From positions 118,781 to 182,780 of the forward strand of contig CANHOA010000001.1 of NCBI GenBank assembly GCA_947462255.1: a DNA stretch of 64,000 bases, given 5' to 3'. Position numbers and translations under genes: made by a program. Origin of the DNA: Flavobacteriales bacterium. Its GTDB lineage: Bacteria; Bacteroidota; Bacteroidia; Flavobacteriales_D; Crocinitomicaceae. This document shows positions 45,966 to 54,695 of this stretch, piece after piece; the stretch's first letter is position 1, and every line of letters begins with the position of its first letter. Under the pieces are notes generated by a model that saw only the letters and a list, made by a program, of their open reading frames with translations, searched no databases and had not been told where the DNA came from.

Positions 45966-46837
45966 TCTACATTTGGTTTATTATTAATCGTAAAATCATG
46001 TTTTGACAAGCAATAATTATCTGCTTGACTCATAACATGAACGACTAAGTTTTTAATGGATATCGGTTCTCCAAGTGCGACATCGGTAATATTAGTGTCA
46101 AGAATGTGCCTTCCGTCTACAATAATAACTAATCCAGAGCCGAGAGCCTCCATTGAGTCACCCTGTTTAATCAATAGACCAGTGTCTTCTCCTAGACCTA
46201 TACCCAAAGTCTTTGGGTTGCCAACTACAGCTTGAAAAAGCCTTCCAATTCTTCCCCGTTGAACAAAATGTGTGTCTATTATTACATTATCAATAAATCC
46301 TAATCCACTCGTGATTTTAATTTCCCCCTTAAGCAATGCTTCATGACTTGATCCCTGATAAATCATATTTTTAGATGCACAGGCTGCCCCAGCAGAAGTT
46401 CCTACATATAAAAAATCTTCTTCATTATACTTTTGTAATAACAAATCGTGAATCGCTGTCCCTCCAAAAATTGATGTTAGTCTCAGCTGGTCTCCTCCGG
46501 TAAAAAAAATAACATCCGCCTTTTTTATTCTATCAAGAATAATTAAATCGAGTGCCTGTTCCCTATTTTCAATGTTTATAACACCAACATTTTGAGCGCC
46601 TAAATGACCAAAGGCCTTAGCATATTCTGAGCCTACAAGATCCGGGATTTTTGAGGCTGTGGGGACAATCTCTATACGCGATAACTTTTGGTGCTTTGAC
46701 TCATCAATTATTCGTTTTAGTATCCCTTTTTCAAAGAAATTAAGGTTCTCATCAACCTTTTCTGCGAAGGCATTCTCAGTAAAACTTCCCTTATCAACGG
46801 CCCCACCGATAATTATCAACTTTCCTTTTGGCATCAT
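45962..46837 (-). CDS. cphB: Cyanophycinase
   Basis: 291 residues; serine exopeptidase of the S51-like/class I glutamine-amidotransferase fold that degrades cyanophycin (poly-Asp with Arg side chains) to beta-Asp-Arg dipeptides. Seen: GKLIIIGGAVDKGSF start, FFTGGDQLRLTSIFGGTAI (about 111-129), nucleophile S148 in YVGTSAGAACAS, and IIDTHFVQRGRIGRL. I start at ATG 46837 (MMPKGK) because the upstream TTG lies inside the -7 element. It is coupled to iaaA by an ATGA overlap. No cyanophycin synthetase is present in the window. Confidence 0.92.
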   Translation of the reverse strand: MMPKGKLIIIGGAVDKGSFTENAFAEKVDENLNFFEKGILKRIIDESKHQKLSRIEIVPTASKIPDLVGSEYAKAFGHLGAQNVGVINIENREQALDLIILDRIKKADVIFFTGGDQLRLTSIFGGTAIHDLLLQKYNEEDFLYVGTSAGAACASKNMIYQGSSHEALLKGEIKITSGLGFIDNVIIDTHFVQRGRIGRLFQAVVGNPKTLGIGLGEDTGLLIKQGDSMEALGSGLVIIVDGRHILDTNITDVALGEPISIKNLVVHVMSQADNYCLSKHDFTINNKPNVE

Positions 46838-46843
46838 ATCGTG

Positions 46844-46851
46844 CAAATTTA
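46844..46851 (-). promoter_or_regulatory. -7 element for cphB-iaaA, implying near-leaderless mRNA
   Basis: Minus strand TAAATTTG, ending 6 bases before the ATG at 46837. The leader is predicted to be 0-3 bases. Confidence 0.45.
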
Positions 46852-46980
46852 ATGTTAAAAAGAGTTAATGAGTATGTTACGGAAGATGAAATTATCAACA
46901 TAAGTAAGGGTTTATTGAAATTGTTAATTGAATTGTTAATTACTCCAATGCAACTAATATAAGTACGCTTAGGATTTCAT

Positions 46981-46988
46981 TACTTTTG
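46981..46988 (+). promoter_or_regulatory. -7 element of the dut promoter
   Basis: TACTTTTG, 16 bases before the dut ATG. A direct repeat TTGTTAATT occurs twice at 46921-46941, about 40 bases upstream. Confidence 0.45.
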
Positions 46989-47004
46989 ATAGGAAAAGAA
47001 TAAA

Positions 47005-47439
47005 ATGGAAGTAAAAATAAAAAATGCATCAGCATATGGGTTGCCAAATTATGCAACCATCGGTTCTGCGGGATTAGATTTGCGGGCGAATATACTTGAG
47101 CCTATTTCTTTAAGCCCTTTTGAACGAAAGCTGATTCCAACAGGACTTTTTTTAGAAATTCCGCTAGGCTATGAATGTCAAATTCGGCCACGCAGTGGGC
47201 TGGCATTAAATTATGGGATAAGCGTTTTAAATGCCCCGGGAACCATTGATTCTGATTATCGTGGAGAAGTGGGCGTGATTTTAATTAATTTATCCTCTGA
47301 AAATTATACTATCAATCCCGGTGATAGAGTCGCTCAAATGGTTTTCTGCCAATTTTCACAGGCCATTTGGAAGGAAGAAGAATTACTTAGTGACACCGAA
47401 AGAGGTGGGGCTGGTTTTGGTAGTACAGGAAAAAAATAA
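47005..47439 (+). CDS. dut: Deoxyuridine 5'-triphosphate nucleotidohydrolase (dUTPase)
   Basis: 144 residues; homotrimer that hydrolyses dUTP to dUMP. All five trimeric dUTPase motifs are seen in order: [18 protein letters not shown] with [37 protein letters not shown], and the C-terminal GGAGFGSTG closing lid. Followed after 8 bases by the nucleotidyltransferase. First gene of a five-gene overlapping cluster. Confidence 0.96.
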   Translation: MEVKIKNASAYGLPNYATIGSAGLDLRANILEPISLSPFERKLIPTGLFLEIPLGYECQIRPRSGLALNYGISVLNAPGTIDSDYRGEVGVILINLSSENYTINPGDRVAQMVFCQFSQAIWKEEELLSDTERGGAGFGSTGKK

Positions 47440-47447
47440 AAAGAAAG

Positions 47448-48458
47448 ATGAATATTATTATACCAATGGCGGGACGAGGTAGTCGATTAAGGCCACATAC
47501 ACTAACGGTTCCTAAACCACTTATTCCTGTTGGCGGAAAGCCAATAGTATATCGACTCGTGGAAGATATTGCCAATATCTGTGGGGATAAAATAAATGAA
47601 ATAGCCTTTGTTGTTGGGCACTTTGGGGAAGAGGTTGAGCGCGATTTAATTGCTGTGGCTGAAAAATTCGGTGCTCGAGGTTCGATACATTACCAAGAGG
47701 ATCCATTGGGCACGGGGCATGCTGTTTTATGCGCAAAAGAACTCCTTGTCGGTCCTGTCGTTGTTGCATTTGCTGATACCTTATTTCAAGCAGACTTCAA
47801 AATAAGCCCGGAAGATGATGGTATTTTATGGGTAAAGCAGATTGAGAACCCAAGCGAATTTGGCGTTGTTAAATTAAACGAACTTGGCGTAATTATTGAT
47901 TTTGTTGAAAAGCCGCAGGAATTTGTTTCTGATTTAGCTATGATTGGGGTGTATTATTTCAAAAAGGGTGAAAGTTTATTGAACGAATTGGAATACCTAG
48001 TAGAGAATGACGTCATCAAAAGTGGGGAATACCAACTTCCTGATGCACTTAGACGCCTTACAGAAAAAGGATGTTTATTTCGCCCAGGAAAAGTAAACGA
48101 ATGGTTAGATTGCGGCAATAAAGAGGTAACTGTGCAAACAAATAAACACGTATTAATGCATGATTATAAAAAGCATCCAAATCCAACGCGAATCAATTTC
48201 AGCAACAAAAATTCAATTGTCATTGAGCCCTGTTTTATTGGTGAAGATGTGGTCATTGAAAATTCTGTTATTGGTCCATATGCCTCGATTGGTAAAAATG
48301 CAGTCCTGTCAAATTGCAGGATTTCAGACTCAATTATTCAAGATAATTGCCGTATGAATAATATGATTATTAATAATTCTATGATCGGCTCAAATACCGT
48401 TCTCAATAAAGAAGCGACTATAGTCAGTCTTGGTGATTTTTCTACAATAAATGAATAG
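47448..48458 (+). CDS. Sugar-phosphate nucleotidyltransferase with left-handed beta-helix
   Basis: 336 residues. N-terminal NTP-transferase domain: MNIIIPMAGRGSRLRPHTLTVPKPLIPVGGKP, with the catalytic signature GxGxRLxPxTxxxPKP, and DPLGTGHAVLCAKE at about 85. The C-terminal part has hexapeptide repeats (IEPCFIGEDVVIENSVIGPYASIGKNAVLSNCRI). Probably makes an NDP-sugar (for example dTDP-glucose or GDP-mannose type) for surface glycans. The exact substrate is not readable. Its stop overlaps the next gene by 8 bases. Confidence 0.9.
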   Translation: MNIIIPMAGRGSRLRPHTLTVPKPLIPVGGKPIVYRLVEDIANICGDKINEIAFVVGHFGEEVERDLIAVAEKFGARGSIHYQEDPLGTGHAVLCAKELLVGPVVVAFADTLFQADFKISPEDDGILWVKQIENPSEFGVVKLNELGVIIDFVEKPQEFVSDLAMIGVYYFKKGESLLNELEYLVENDVIKSGEYQLPDALRRLTEKGCLFRPGKVNEWLDCGNKEVTVQTNKHVLMHDYKKHPNPTRINFSNKNSIVIEPCFIGEDVVIENSVIGPYASIGKNAVLSNCRISDSIIQDNCRMNNMIINNSMIGSNTVLNKEATIVSLGDFSTINE

Positions 48459-50148
48459 AACAGCCCTCTTATTATTAATCCTAGCCGTATTGGGCGCTTG
48501 CAAAACAAGCCCAAATAAAACGACTCCTATGAGCACTGTGAATAAACAGCAGTCGCTCTTCCACCAAGGCGTGCGTAATTATATCACGGGAAATAATAAA
48601 AAAGCCATTCTTGATTTTGAAGCTTGCATTAAGACAAACGCATTAGATGATGCATCACATTTTGCATTGGCACAACTTTATTTAATAGAATCTCAACTCG
48701 ACCAGGCCGCCTATCATAGCGAAATTGCCGCGAAACTCGACCCTAATAATAGCTATTACGCCTCTGAATTAGCCTATATGTATGCTGAAATGAAGCAATA
48801 TAAAAAGGCAGGTGAATTTTTTGAAGGCTTAATTTCAAAAGATAAAAATATTGTTGCTTATTATATGGGGGCAATAAACAACTATGCAAATGCCTTGGAG
48901 TATGCAAAAGCAATGAAAATCCTCGACAAACTGATTGACCATCGAGGACTAGATATTTCACTTCAAATGGAAAAATACGATCTTTTTCTTTTAATGAAGA
49001 AGCCCGAAAAAGCGATAAAAACACTTGAGGAAGGGAGGGTGTTGTTTGATAACGACCCGGTATTCTTAGCCACGCTTGTAGACAGCTATATGGAAAATAA
49101 ACAGTTCGACGAAGCATTTGCCTTGCTAAATGAATTGGTGGAAAAAGATGCTGAAAACGGATTGGCTACCCTTTTGCTCGGAGAAATGTATATGCAAAAG
49201 AATAACTATGTGAAGGGTCTAGAACTATTAAAGTCCGCAGTCACTAAAGAAGGGCCTAGCATTGATCAAAAGATGAACATTCTTATTCAAACTCAAAAAA
49301 CGGAAGGGTGCGGACCGGAAATCATAAAATTAGTTGATTATATGACGGCACGCTACCCTGAAAACGCTAAGTCATTTGCCATAAAAGGAGATTGTTGTAT
49401 TAAAAACAATGATGTGGAGGGCGCAATTGTTGCCTATAAAAAAGCAGTAGACATCCAGCCCGGCCTTTTTCCTGTTTGGCAGCAGCTATTACTTCTTGAA
49501 TTTCAATCAGAAAAATGGACTTCACTTTATACGAATAGTATAGATGCGATTAGCCTTTTTCCGAACAATCCTTTTGCATACCTAACCGCTGGAATTTCCG
49601 CTAATAAAATGCAAAACTATGCCGATGCAATTGGTTTTCTTGAAGCTGGCTTAGAATATATTATAAAAAATGATGAAACCGAGGCGGAGATGCTTGCTCA
49701 ATTAGGGGAGGCTAATTTTGGCTTGAAAAAGCCTGATATAGCCTATGATTTCTATAATCGCGCAATTTTAAAATACCCAAATAGTGCACCTATCAGCGCT
49801 GCCTTTGCCTTACAACTTGCTAAAAACAAACTAAAACTAGATTTTGCCATTACGCTGATTGACATTTCACTTTCTAAAGCGCCCGATAATGCATTTTATA
49901 TGGCGGTAAAAGGAACTGTATTGTTAATGAAGCAAAACTTCACGGATGCATTACAAATCATAGGCGAAGCGAAGAAAATTGATGCTAAAAATCCTGTTAT
50001 TATTGATTGGATGGGTGATGCATTCTATTTTAGTGGGAAGGTAGATGCGGCCGTTGAAGAATGGAAAGTCGCTCAAATGTTAGGTTCAAAAAATGACGTT
50101 CTGCCTCAAAAAATTCTAGATAAAAAATATTATGCGCCAAGTAATTAG
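48451..50148 (+). CDS. TPR lipoprotein
   Basis: 565 residues. Lipobox LGAC (Cys 17), followed by a chain of TPR hairpins through to the C-terminus (FHQGVRNYITGNNKKAILDFEACI, SYYASELAYMYAEMKQYKKAGEFFEGL and similar; last at about 510-550). Probably anchored to a membrane in the periplasm and acting as a scaffold. Overlaps both neighbours (8 and 17 bases), so made with DUF4292 and the EnvC-like protein as an envelope unit, an arrangement recurring in Flavobacteria. Confidence 0.87.
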   Translation: MNRTALLLLILAVLGACKTSPNKTTPMSTVNKQQSLFHQGVRNYITGNNKKAILDFEACIKTNALDDASHFALAQLYLIESQLDQAAYHSEIAAKLDPNNSYYASELAYMYAEMKQYKKAGEFFEGLISKDKNIVAYYMGAINNYANALEYAKAMKILDKLIDHRGLDISLQMEKYDLFLLMKKPEKAIKTLEEGRVLFDNDPVFLATLVDSYMENKQFDEAFALLNELVEKDAENGLATLLLGEMYMQKNNYVKGLELLKSAVTKEGPSIDQKMNILIQTQKTEGCGPEIIKLVDYMTARYPENAKSFAIKGDCCIKNNDVEGAIVAYKKAVDIQPGLFPVWQQLLLLEFQSEKWTSLYTNSIDAISLFPNNPFAYLTAGISANKMQNYADAIGFLEAGLEYIIKNDETEAEMLAQLGEANFGLKKPDIAYDFYNRAILKYPNSAPISAAFALQLAKNKLKLDFAITLIDISLSKAPDNAFYMAVKGTVLLMKQNFTDALQIIGEAKKIDAKNPVIIDWMGDAFYFSGKVDAAVEEWKVAQMLGSKNDVLPQKILDKKYYAPSN

Positions 50149-50929
50149 TCTTTTGTGTATTGTCTGCTTATTCTCTTGTTCAAAAGACATAGTAGTAGCA
50201 ACGGTTTTGTCTCAGAACACTCCGATTGAAGCGCTTATATCGTCACGAGACAAGAAAATAATAGATGCGCTCGATAGCTTGTCGCAAATTAAACCGAAAA
50301 CGTATTATTCGAAGCTTAGCGTTAATTACATAGATTCAACCCAAGACATTAGCTTTAAAACCAGTTTAAAAATTATTTCAGACAGTGCTATCCATGCCAT
50401 AGTAAGCTACCTAAATTTTCCAGTTGCCCTTGCCTCAGTCTCCCGTGATAGTGTAATTATCGTAAATAAGCGAGAAAAGTGTTATAGTGCCCAATCTCTT
50501 GATTATTTTAAGGAACTTCTTGGCCTTAACCTTAGCTTAACTAATTTAGAGCAAGTATTCTTGGGAAGGCCATTATATTATGACAAAAACCGGTCAATAA
50601 CAATTTCTCCTGATTTGGATTGTAAGGCGTCTACGACAATTAAACGATCTTCAGAAGACAAAGACCTTTTTATAAATTATTGGTTGAACGCGAGTCATAA
50701 TAAACTAAGTCGTGTTGAAATTATAAGTCCTTCAGATAATACAACTGTTCTCATTAACTATTTGTCATGGCAAGATATTAATGGCATTAACGTACCCTAT
50801 GAAATGAATTTGGTTATAAAAGCAGAACAAAATCAACTAAGTATACGTATTCTATTTGAAAAAGTGGAAATAAACAGTCCTCTCGAATTAATTTTCATAA
50901 TACCTGAACAATATGAAATCTGTCATTAG
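50132..50929 (+). CDS. DUF4292-family lipoprotein
   Basis: 265 residues. Lipobox VCLFSC (Cys 12), then a beta-rich LolA/LolB-like region: YYSKLSVNYIDSTQDISFKTSLKII, FPVALASVSRDSVIIVNKREKCY. The family is of unknown function, and its fold prediction resembles lipoprotein-carrier proteins. Always found next to TPR and M23 peptidase genes in Bacteroidota. It overlaps both neighbours by 17 bases. A role in outer-membrane lipoprotein or wall maintenance is inference. Confidence 0.85.
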   Translation: MRQVISLLCIVCLFSCSKDIVVATVLSQNTPIEALISSRDKKIIDALDSLSQIKPKTYYSKLSVNYIDSTQDISFKTSLKIISDSAIHAIVSYLNFPVALASVSRDSVIIVNKREKCYSAQSLDYFKELLGLNLSLTNLEQVFLGRPLYYDKNRSITISPDLDCKASTTIKRSSEDKDLFINYWLNASHNKLSRVEIISPSDNTTVLINYLSWQDINGINVPYEMNLVIKAEQNQLSIRILFEKVEINSPLELIFIIPEQYEICH

Positions 50930-52238
50930 CCTCTTTTTAATCTTCATTATTTGTAGTATTGCCCATGGGCAAGTAAAGAGTGAGAAACTGCAAAAAGAAC
51001 AGAAAATAATTGAAAAGAAAATCTCACAAACAAAAGCATTACTAGACAAGGTAAAAAACAACACTAGAAATTCTTTTACAGAGTTGAAATTGTTAGACAA
51101 GCAAATAAAAAACCGAGAGGAGCTTGTGCGTATTTATGATGGACAAGTTCGCGTGGCGGAAATCAAAGTAATTGAAAAAGAAAATGAGATAAAGCAATTA
51201 GTAACTCGCCTCGATAATTTAAAGCAGCAATATAAAAAAATGATCTTTTTTGCCTATAAAAACAGGAATAAGGCAGGACGTTTAATGTTTTTATTGTCAT
51301 CAAATTCGTATAACGAAGCCCAAAAGAGAAATTTATATTTAAAAAAAGTGGCGAATCTACAGCGCAAGCAAGTTGGGCTAATCAAACAACATCAGGGACT
51401 AATAAACGATGAAATTGTTTCTATTAAAGAGGAAAAAACATCCAAAGAACTCGCTTTAAACGAAAAGAAAAGTGAGCGCGAAAAAATTGAATATGACAAA
51501 AGCCTTAAAGAAAAAAGCCACCTAAAATTTAAGCAAGAAGAGGATAAATTGTATGCTCTACTGAAGGAAGATGAAAAAAAGAAAACAGAGTTAAAATCAC
51601 GCATTAACGCTGCAATAAAAGCAGAAATCGCTGCTGCTAATGAAATTGAACGAAAAAAAGAAGCTGACAGAGTATTGGCAGAACAAACGGCAGCTGCAAA
51701 GAGAGAAGCCAATAAGAAAGACGTAAAGTCTGATGTTGTACCAACTGAAAAGAAAAAAGAACAGGAAAAAACAGTTAAAAAGGTACTGCCTATATCAACA
51801 GAAGGGGCGATAGCAGGGAAAAATTTCGAGGCCAATAAAGGCCGCTTACCCTCGCCTGTTTCAAATGGTACCATTACCGAAAAATATGGCAAGAATCCTC
51901 ATCCAACATTAGCTGGTGTTTTTACCAATAATAATGGCATTGACATTACTTGCATTGCTAACTCAAAAGCCAGAGCGGTATTTGAGGGTGTTGTTAGCGC
52001 TGTTATAAATGTAAATGGCGCAGGCAAAGTAGTAATTATTAAACATGCAAATTTTAGAACCGTTTATAGCAATCTTCAAGAATCAAGCGTGAAACTTGGC
52101 GATAAAATTACCGCGAAACAAGAAATTGGAACCATTATGTTAGATAATGGAAGTGTTTCAATATTTCACTTTGAAATACACATGGTTGTTGGATTGGAAA
52201 CGCAATCCCTAAATCCATCCTTATGGATTAGTCCTTGA
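50913..52238 (+). CDS. EnvC-like protein with degenerate LytM (M23) domain
   Basis: 441 residues. Signal peptide to about 20 (IAHGQ). A long coiled coil (about 25-260) with heptads rich in Lys/Glu, a linker, and a C-terminal LytM domain (about 310-440). The zinc and catalytic residues of active M23 peptidases are replaced: Asn340 where the HxGxD His should be, Asn in YSNL for the conserved His, and Ile417 for the first His of the HxH motif; D344 and H419 remain. This matches the EnvC/NlpD class, which activate amidases rather than cleaving wall themselves. The 3' end overlaps the convergent O-antigen ligase gene by 18 bases. Confidence 0.88.
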   Translation: MKSVISLFLIFIICSIAHGQVKSEKLQKEQKIIEKKISQTKALLDKVKNNTRNSFTELKLLDKQIKNREELVRIYDGQVRVAEIKVIEKENEIKQLVTRLDNLKQQYKKMIFFAYKNRNKAGRLMFLLSSNSYNEAQKRNLYLKKVANLQRKQVGLIKQHQGLINDEIVSIKEEKTSKELALNEKKSEREKIEYDKSLKEKSHLKFKQEEDKLYALLKEDEKKKTELKSRINAAIKAEIAAANEIERKKEADRVLAEQTAAAKREANKKDVKSDVVPTEKKKEQEKTVKKVLPISTEGAIAGKNFEANKGRLPSPVSNGTITEKYGKNPHPTLAGVFTNNNGIDITCIANSKARAVFEGVVSAVINVNGAGKVVIIKHANFRTVYSNLQESSVKLGDKITAKQEIGTIMLDNGSVSIFHFEIHMVVGLETQSLNPSLWISP

Positions 52239-53651
52239 TTTTCTCTTTAAATCTAGAGAAACTATAATGGCGCATAAACAGAATACTGGAATAGAAGCCT
52301 TATCAGTGTCTAGAAAATTATTAAGAAAGGCATGAATAAAATACGTGGAAAGAGATATAATTATAGCCATGATAAAAATTCTTTTTGTCAGCTCAATTAG
52401 AGGTGTGTCGTAATATAATTTTATTGCCTTATAAAAAACAAAAATCACAAACGCTAAAAAAAATAAGAGTCCCGGAACCCCTGTTTCAGATAAGGCGCTT
52501 AAATATTCACTATGCGCATTCCCCAAATTTCCAAAATTTGTGGAAATAATGGTGAGGTTTTCTGGGTTTTGAAATCGAGCATATTCAAAAGAATATGTCC
52601 CTGGACCATAGCCAAAAACAGGCCTTTCCTTAACCATTTCAATGGCACAAGACCACCGATTGATCCTTTCCAAATTAGATGCGTCTGTTGTTACATTTCC
52701 AGCACTTTGTAATCGCTCCCCAAAATCTTCTGTTGTATGCTCCTGTTTATTGCGCGACAAGGCTAGCTGAATCGAATCGTAATTGTATGTTAAATAAGCG
52801 AGAAAAAGGAATGCTGCCGCTAAAACAAATTGTTTTTTAAGTTTAATGTGAACTATAAACGCAATTAAAAGCGCAAAGAAAACGCTCAGCCAAGCAGCGC
52901 GTGTATAAGAAAAATAAAGGCCAAGCAAAATAATAAATGATATAAAAAATAACAATAACTGAACCAATGGTTTTCCTTTTGACAACAATAATAAGGCAAT
53001 GGAAATCGGCAATGTTAATGCAACAATAGCCCCATAGATAGTATGGTCTTTGAAAAATGGTGACATAACCCAATGGCTTTCTTTTTCGCCAAAATTATAG
53101 CCTGCATGATTTATAATCGTATAGAGGATCGTTATTGATACACCAAGTATTAAAAGCCAAAAAAAGCGGGTAATGTTTTTTTCGTTTTGAAAAAAGTAGG
53201 TGCCGAAAAATAATAAGGGAACTACAAACCAGCATTTAGCAAGTAAAAATTTGGCTGAAATAATAGGATTTGAACTAGTAACAGTAGTAATAAATGTCCA
53301 TATTAATATAATGACCCATGTATAAATTATCGGATGAGTCCATATTTCCTTAGATAAAAATGGCGCTCTAAGTTGAGTTGCTATTAGCAATAAAAGCAAT
53401 CCAAACAAGATTGGTTCTGTGGGCAGGTAGAGCCCCAATTGATCTGTATAATCCTCAATGTTTATTGATAAGGGAGCTAAAAAAGCTAAGGATAAAAATG
53501 TTTGCTCGGTATAAAAAACAGCGAAATAAAAAGCTGCTAGAAATGGTGATATGATAAAAATGTATGGGCTATTGTAATATAGAGATAGGCCAAAAAAAGC
53601 GCTTAAAAAAACGGCGAAGAGAATAGTCTTTTTGTAGTTTGGATGCTGCAA
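52221..53651 (-). CDS. O-antigen ligase / polymerase (Wzy-type)
   Basis: 476 residues with about 12 membrane helices and a large periplasmic loop that contains the family signature region (RINRWSCAIEMVKERPVFGYGPGTYSFEYARFQ and NAHSEYLSALSETGVPGLLFF, about 325-400). Polymerises or transfers O-antigen/exopolysaccharide from a lipid carrier. It is the last gene of the polysaccharide operon, 5 bases after wzz. Which of polymerase or ligase cannot be decided by sequence alone. Confidence 0.9.
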   Translation of the reverse strand: MQHPNYKKTILFAVFLSAFFGLSLYYNSPYIFIISPFLAAFYFAVFYTEQTFLSLAFLAPLSINIEDYTDQLGLYLPTEPILFGLLLLLIATQLRAPFLSKEIWTHPIIYTWVIILIWTFITTVTSSNPIISAKFLLAKCWFVVPLLFFGTYFFQNEKNITRFFWLLILGVSITILYTIINHAGYNFGEKESHWVMSPFFKDHTIYGAIVALTLPISIALLLLSKGKPLVQLLLFFISFIILLGLYFSYTRAAWLSVFFALLIAFIVHIKLKKQFVLAAAFLFLAYLTYNYDSIQLALSRNKQEHTTEDFGERLQSAGNVTTDASNLERINRWSCAIEMVKERPVFGYGPGTYSFEYARFQNPENLTIISTNFGNLGNAHSEYLSALSETGVPGLLFFLAFVIFVFYKAIKLYYDTPLIELTKRIFIMAIIISLSTYFIHAFLNNFLDTDKASIPVFCLCAIIVSLDLKRKSRTNP

Positions 53652-53656
53652 GGGTT

Positions 53657-54646
53657 TTACTTTGACAGCTCTTTATATTTTTCTACTAATAGTATTCCGA
53701 ATACCGACAGAACAAAACCGGCAATCGTGGCAATAAATACAATTAACATCCTCTTTGGTTTTTCTTTTTTATCAGCAACAACTGCACGCTCAACGATAAA
53801 TTTATGATTAAATTTTGCATTCGCATCTGACTCTGCCTGTTCATAAGAGATTCTAAAATCTTCTAATTTCACCGTTTTTTCATTCCGTATGTACTCAAGT
53901 CCGTCATACTTTGCTCCAAACTTCATATTAATTTCAATTTTTCTTTTAAACTCCGCACGATCTGTTGCATCTTTTGAATCTACATAAGCTTGAAATAAAT
54001 TGGACCGTACATCTAATGCTATTACCCCTAGCTCTGCCAAACTATCTAGACAGGTTAAAACAGAATCTCTTTCCCGTTCCATTTGAGCTTTCTTACGGCG
54101 ATTTACCTCGAAAGCAGGTATCGTCCTCTCAGAAATCATATCGTTTTTTACAGTATCAATTAAATCGACGATTTTATTTGCCATTGCTGCTGCCATCTCA
54201 GGATCCTCGTCTAGCACGTCAATTTTAATGGATCCATAGCGCGTTCTCTCAAATGAAAAATGTCCATTATACTCATTCGTTAATTTAAAATTCTTGTTAA
54301 CATCTTTAGGGTCAATGCCATAATGTGACATCAACTTAAATTGACTAATTATTTTGTCTCGGATTCTAGAAGATTGGAGTATTTGAACCAACTGCTCTGT
54401 TTGCTCCTCCTCCCCAAAATCCATTGCCGCAGATTTAGCGTTGCGTTGCTCTGAAAATGATACACTGCTGGTGGCAGCAGGAAAAACTATAGCAGAAGAT
54501 AAATACAAAGGCGTCATTAATAAACTAGCTATTGTAGCACCTATTGCAACCAAAAATGTAATAATAAGTATCGGTTTCTTTTTAGCCAATAGAAATTGTA
54601 AAAGTGTTTTTTGACTTTGTTCTAAGGTGGTTTTATTATTTTCCAT
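53657..54646 (-). CDS. Wzz-type polysaccharide chain-length determinant
   Basis: 329 residues; inner-membrane protein with two membrane helices (about 32-50 and 300-320) around a large periplasmic helical domain (about 55-298), the classic Wzz/PCP architecture. Wzz-like start is ILIITFLVAIGATIASLLMTPLYLSSAIVFP. The C-terminal end is cytoplasmic (LLVEKYKELSK). No kinase domain follows. It sets the length of the polymer made with the adjacent Wzy-type gene. Divided by 49 bases from the flippase gene. Confidence 0.9.
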   Translation of the reverse strand: MENNKTTLEQSQKTLLQFLLAKKKPILIITFLVAIGATIASLLMTPLYLSSAIVFPAATSSVSFSEQRNAKSAAMDFGEEEQTEQLVQILQSSRIRDKIISQFKLMSHYGIDPKDVNKNFKLTNEYNGHFSFERTRYGSIKIDVLDEDPEMAAAMANKIVDLIDTVKNDMISERTIPAFEVNRRKKAQMERERDSVLTCLDSLAELGVIALDVRSNLFQAYVDSKDATDRAEFKRKIEINMKFGAKYDGLEYIRNEKTVKLEDFRISYEQAESDANAKFNHKFIVERAVVADKKEKPKRMLIVFIATIAGFVLSVFGILLVEKYKELSK

Positions 54647-54695
54647 TGTTTTACTATTTTAAACGAAGGTACGGTATTTTCAAGATTCCTCTTAA

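Noticed and set aside
51392..51892. 166-codon open frame opposite the EnvC-like gene
   Set aside because: Ser/Phe-rich shadow of Lys/Glu-rich coiled-coil codons.
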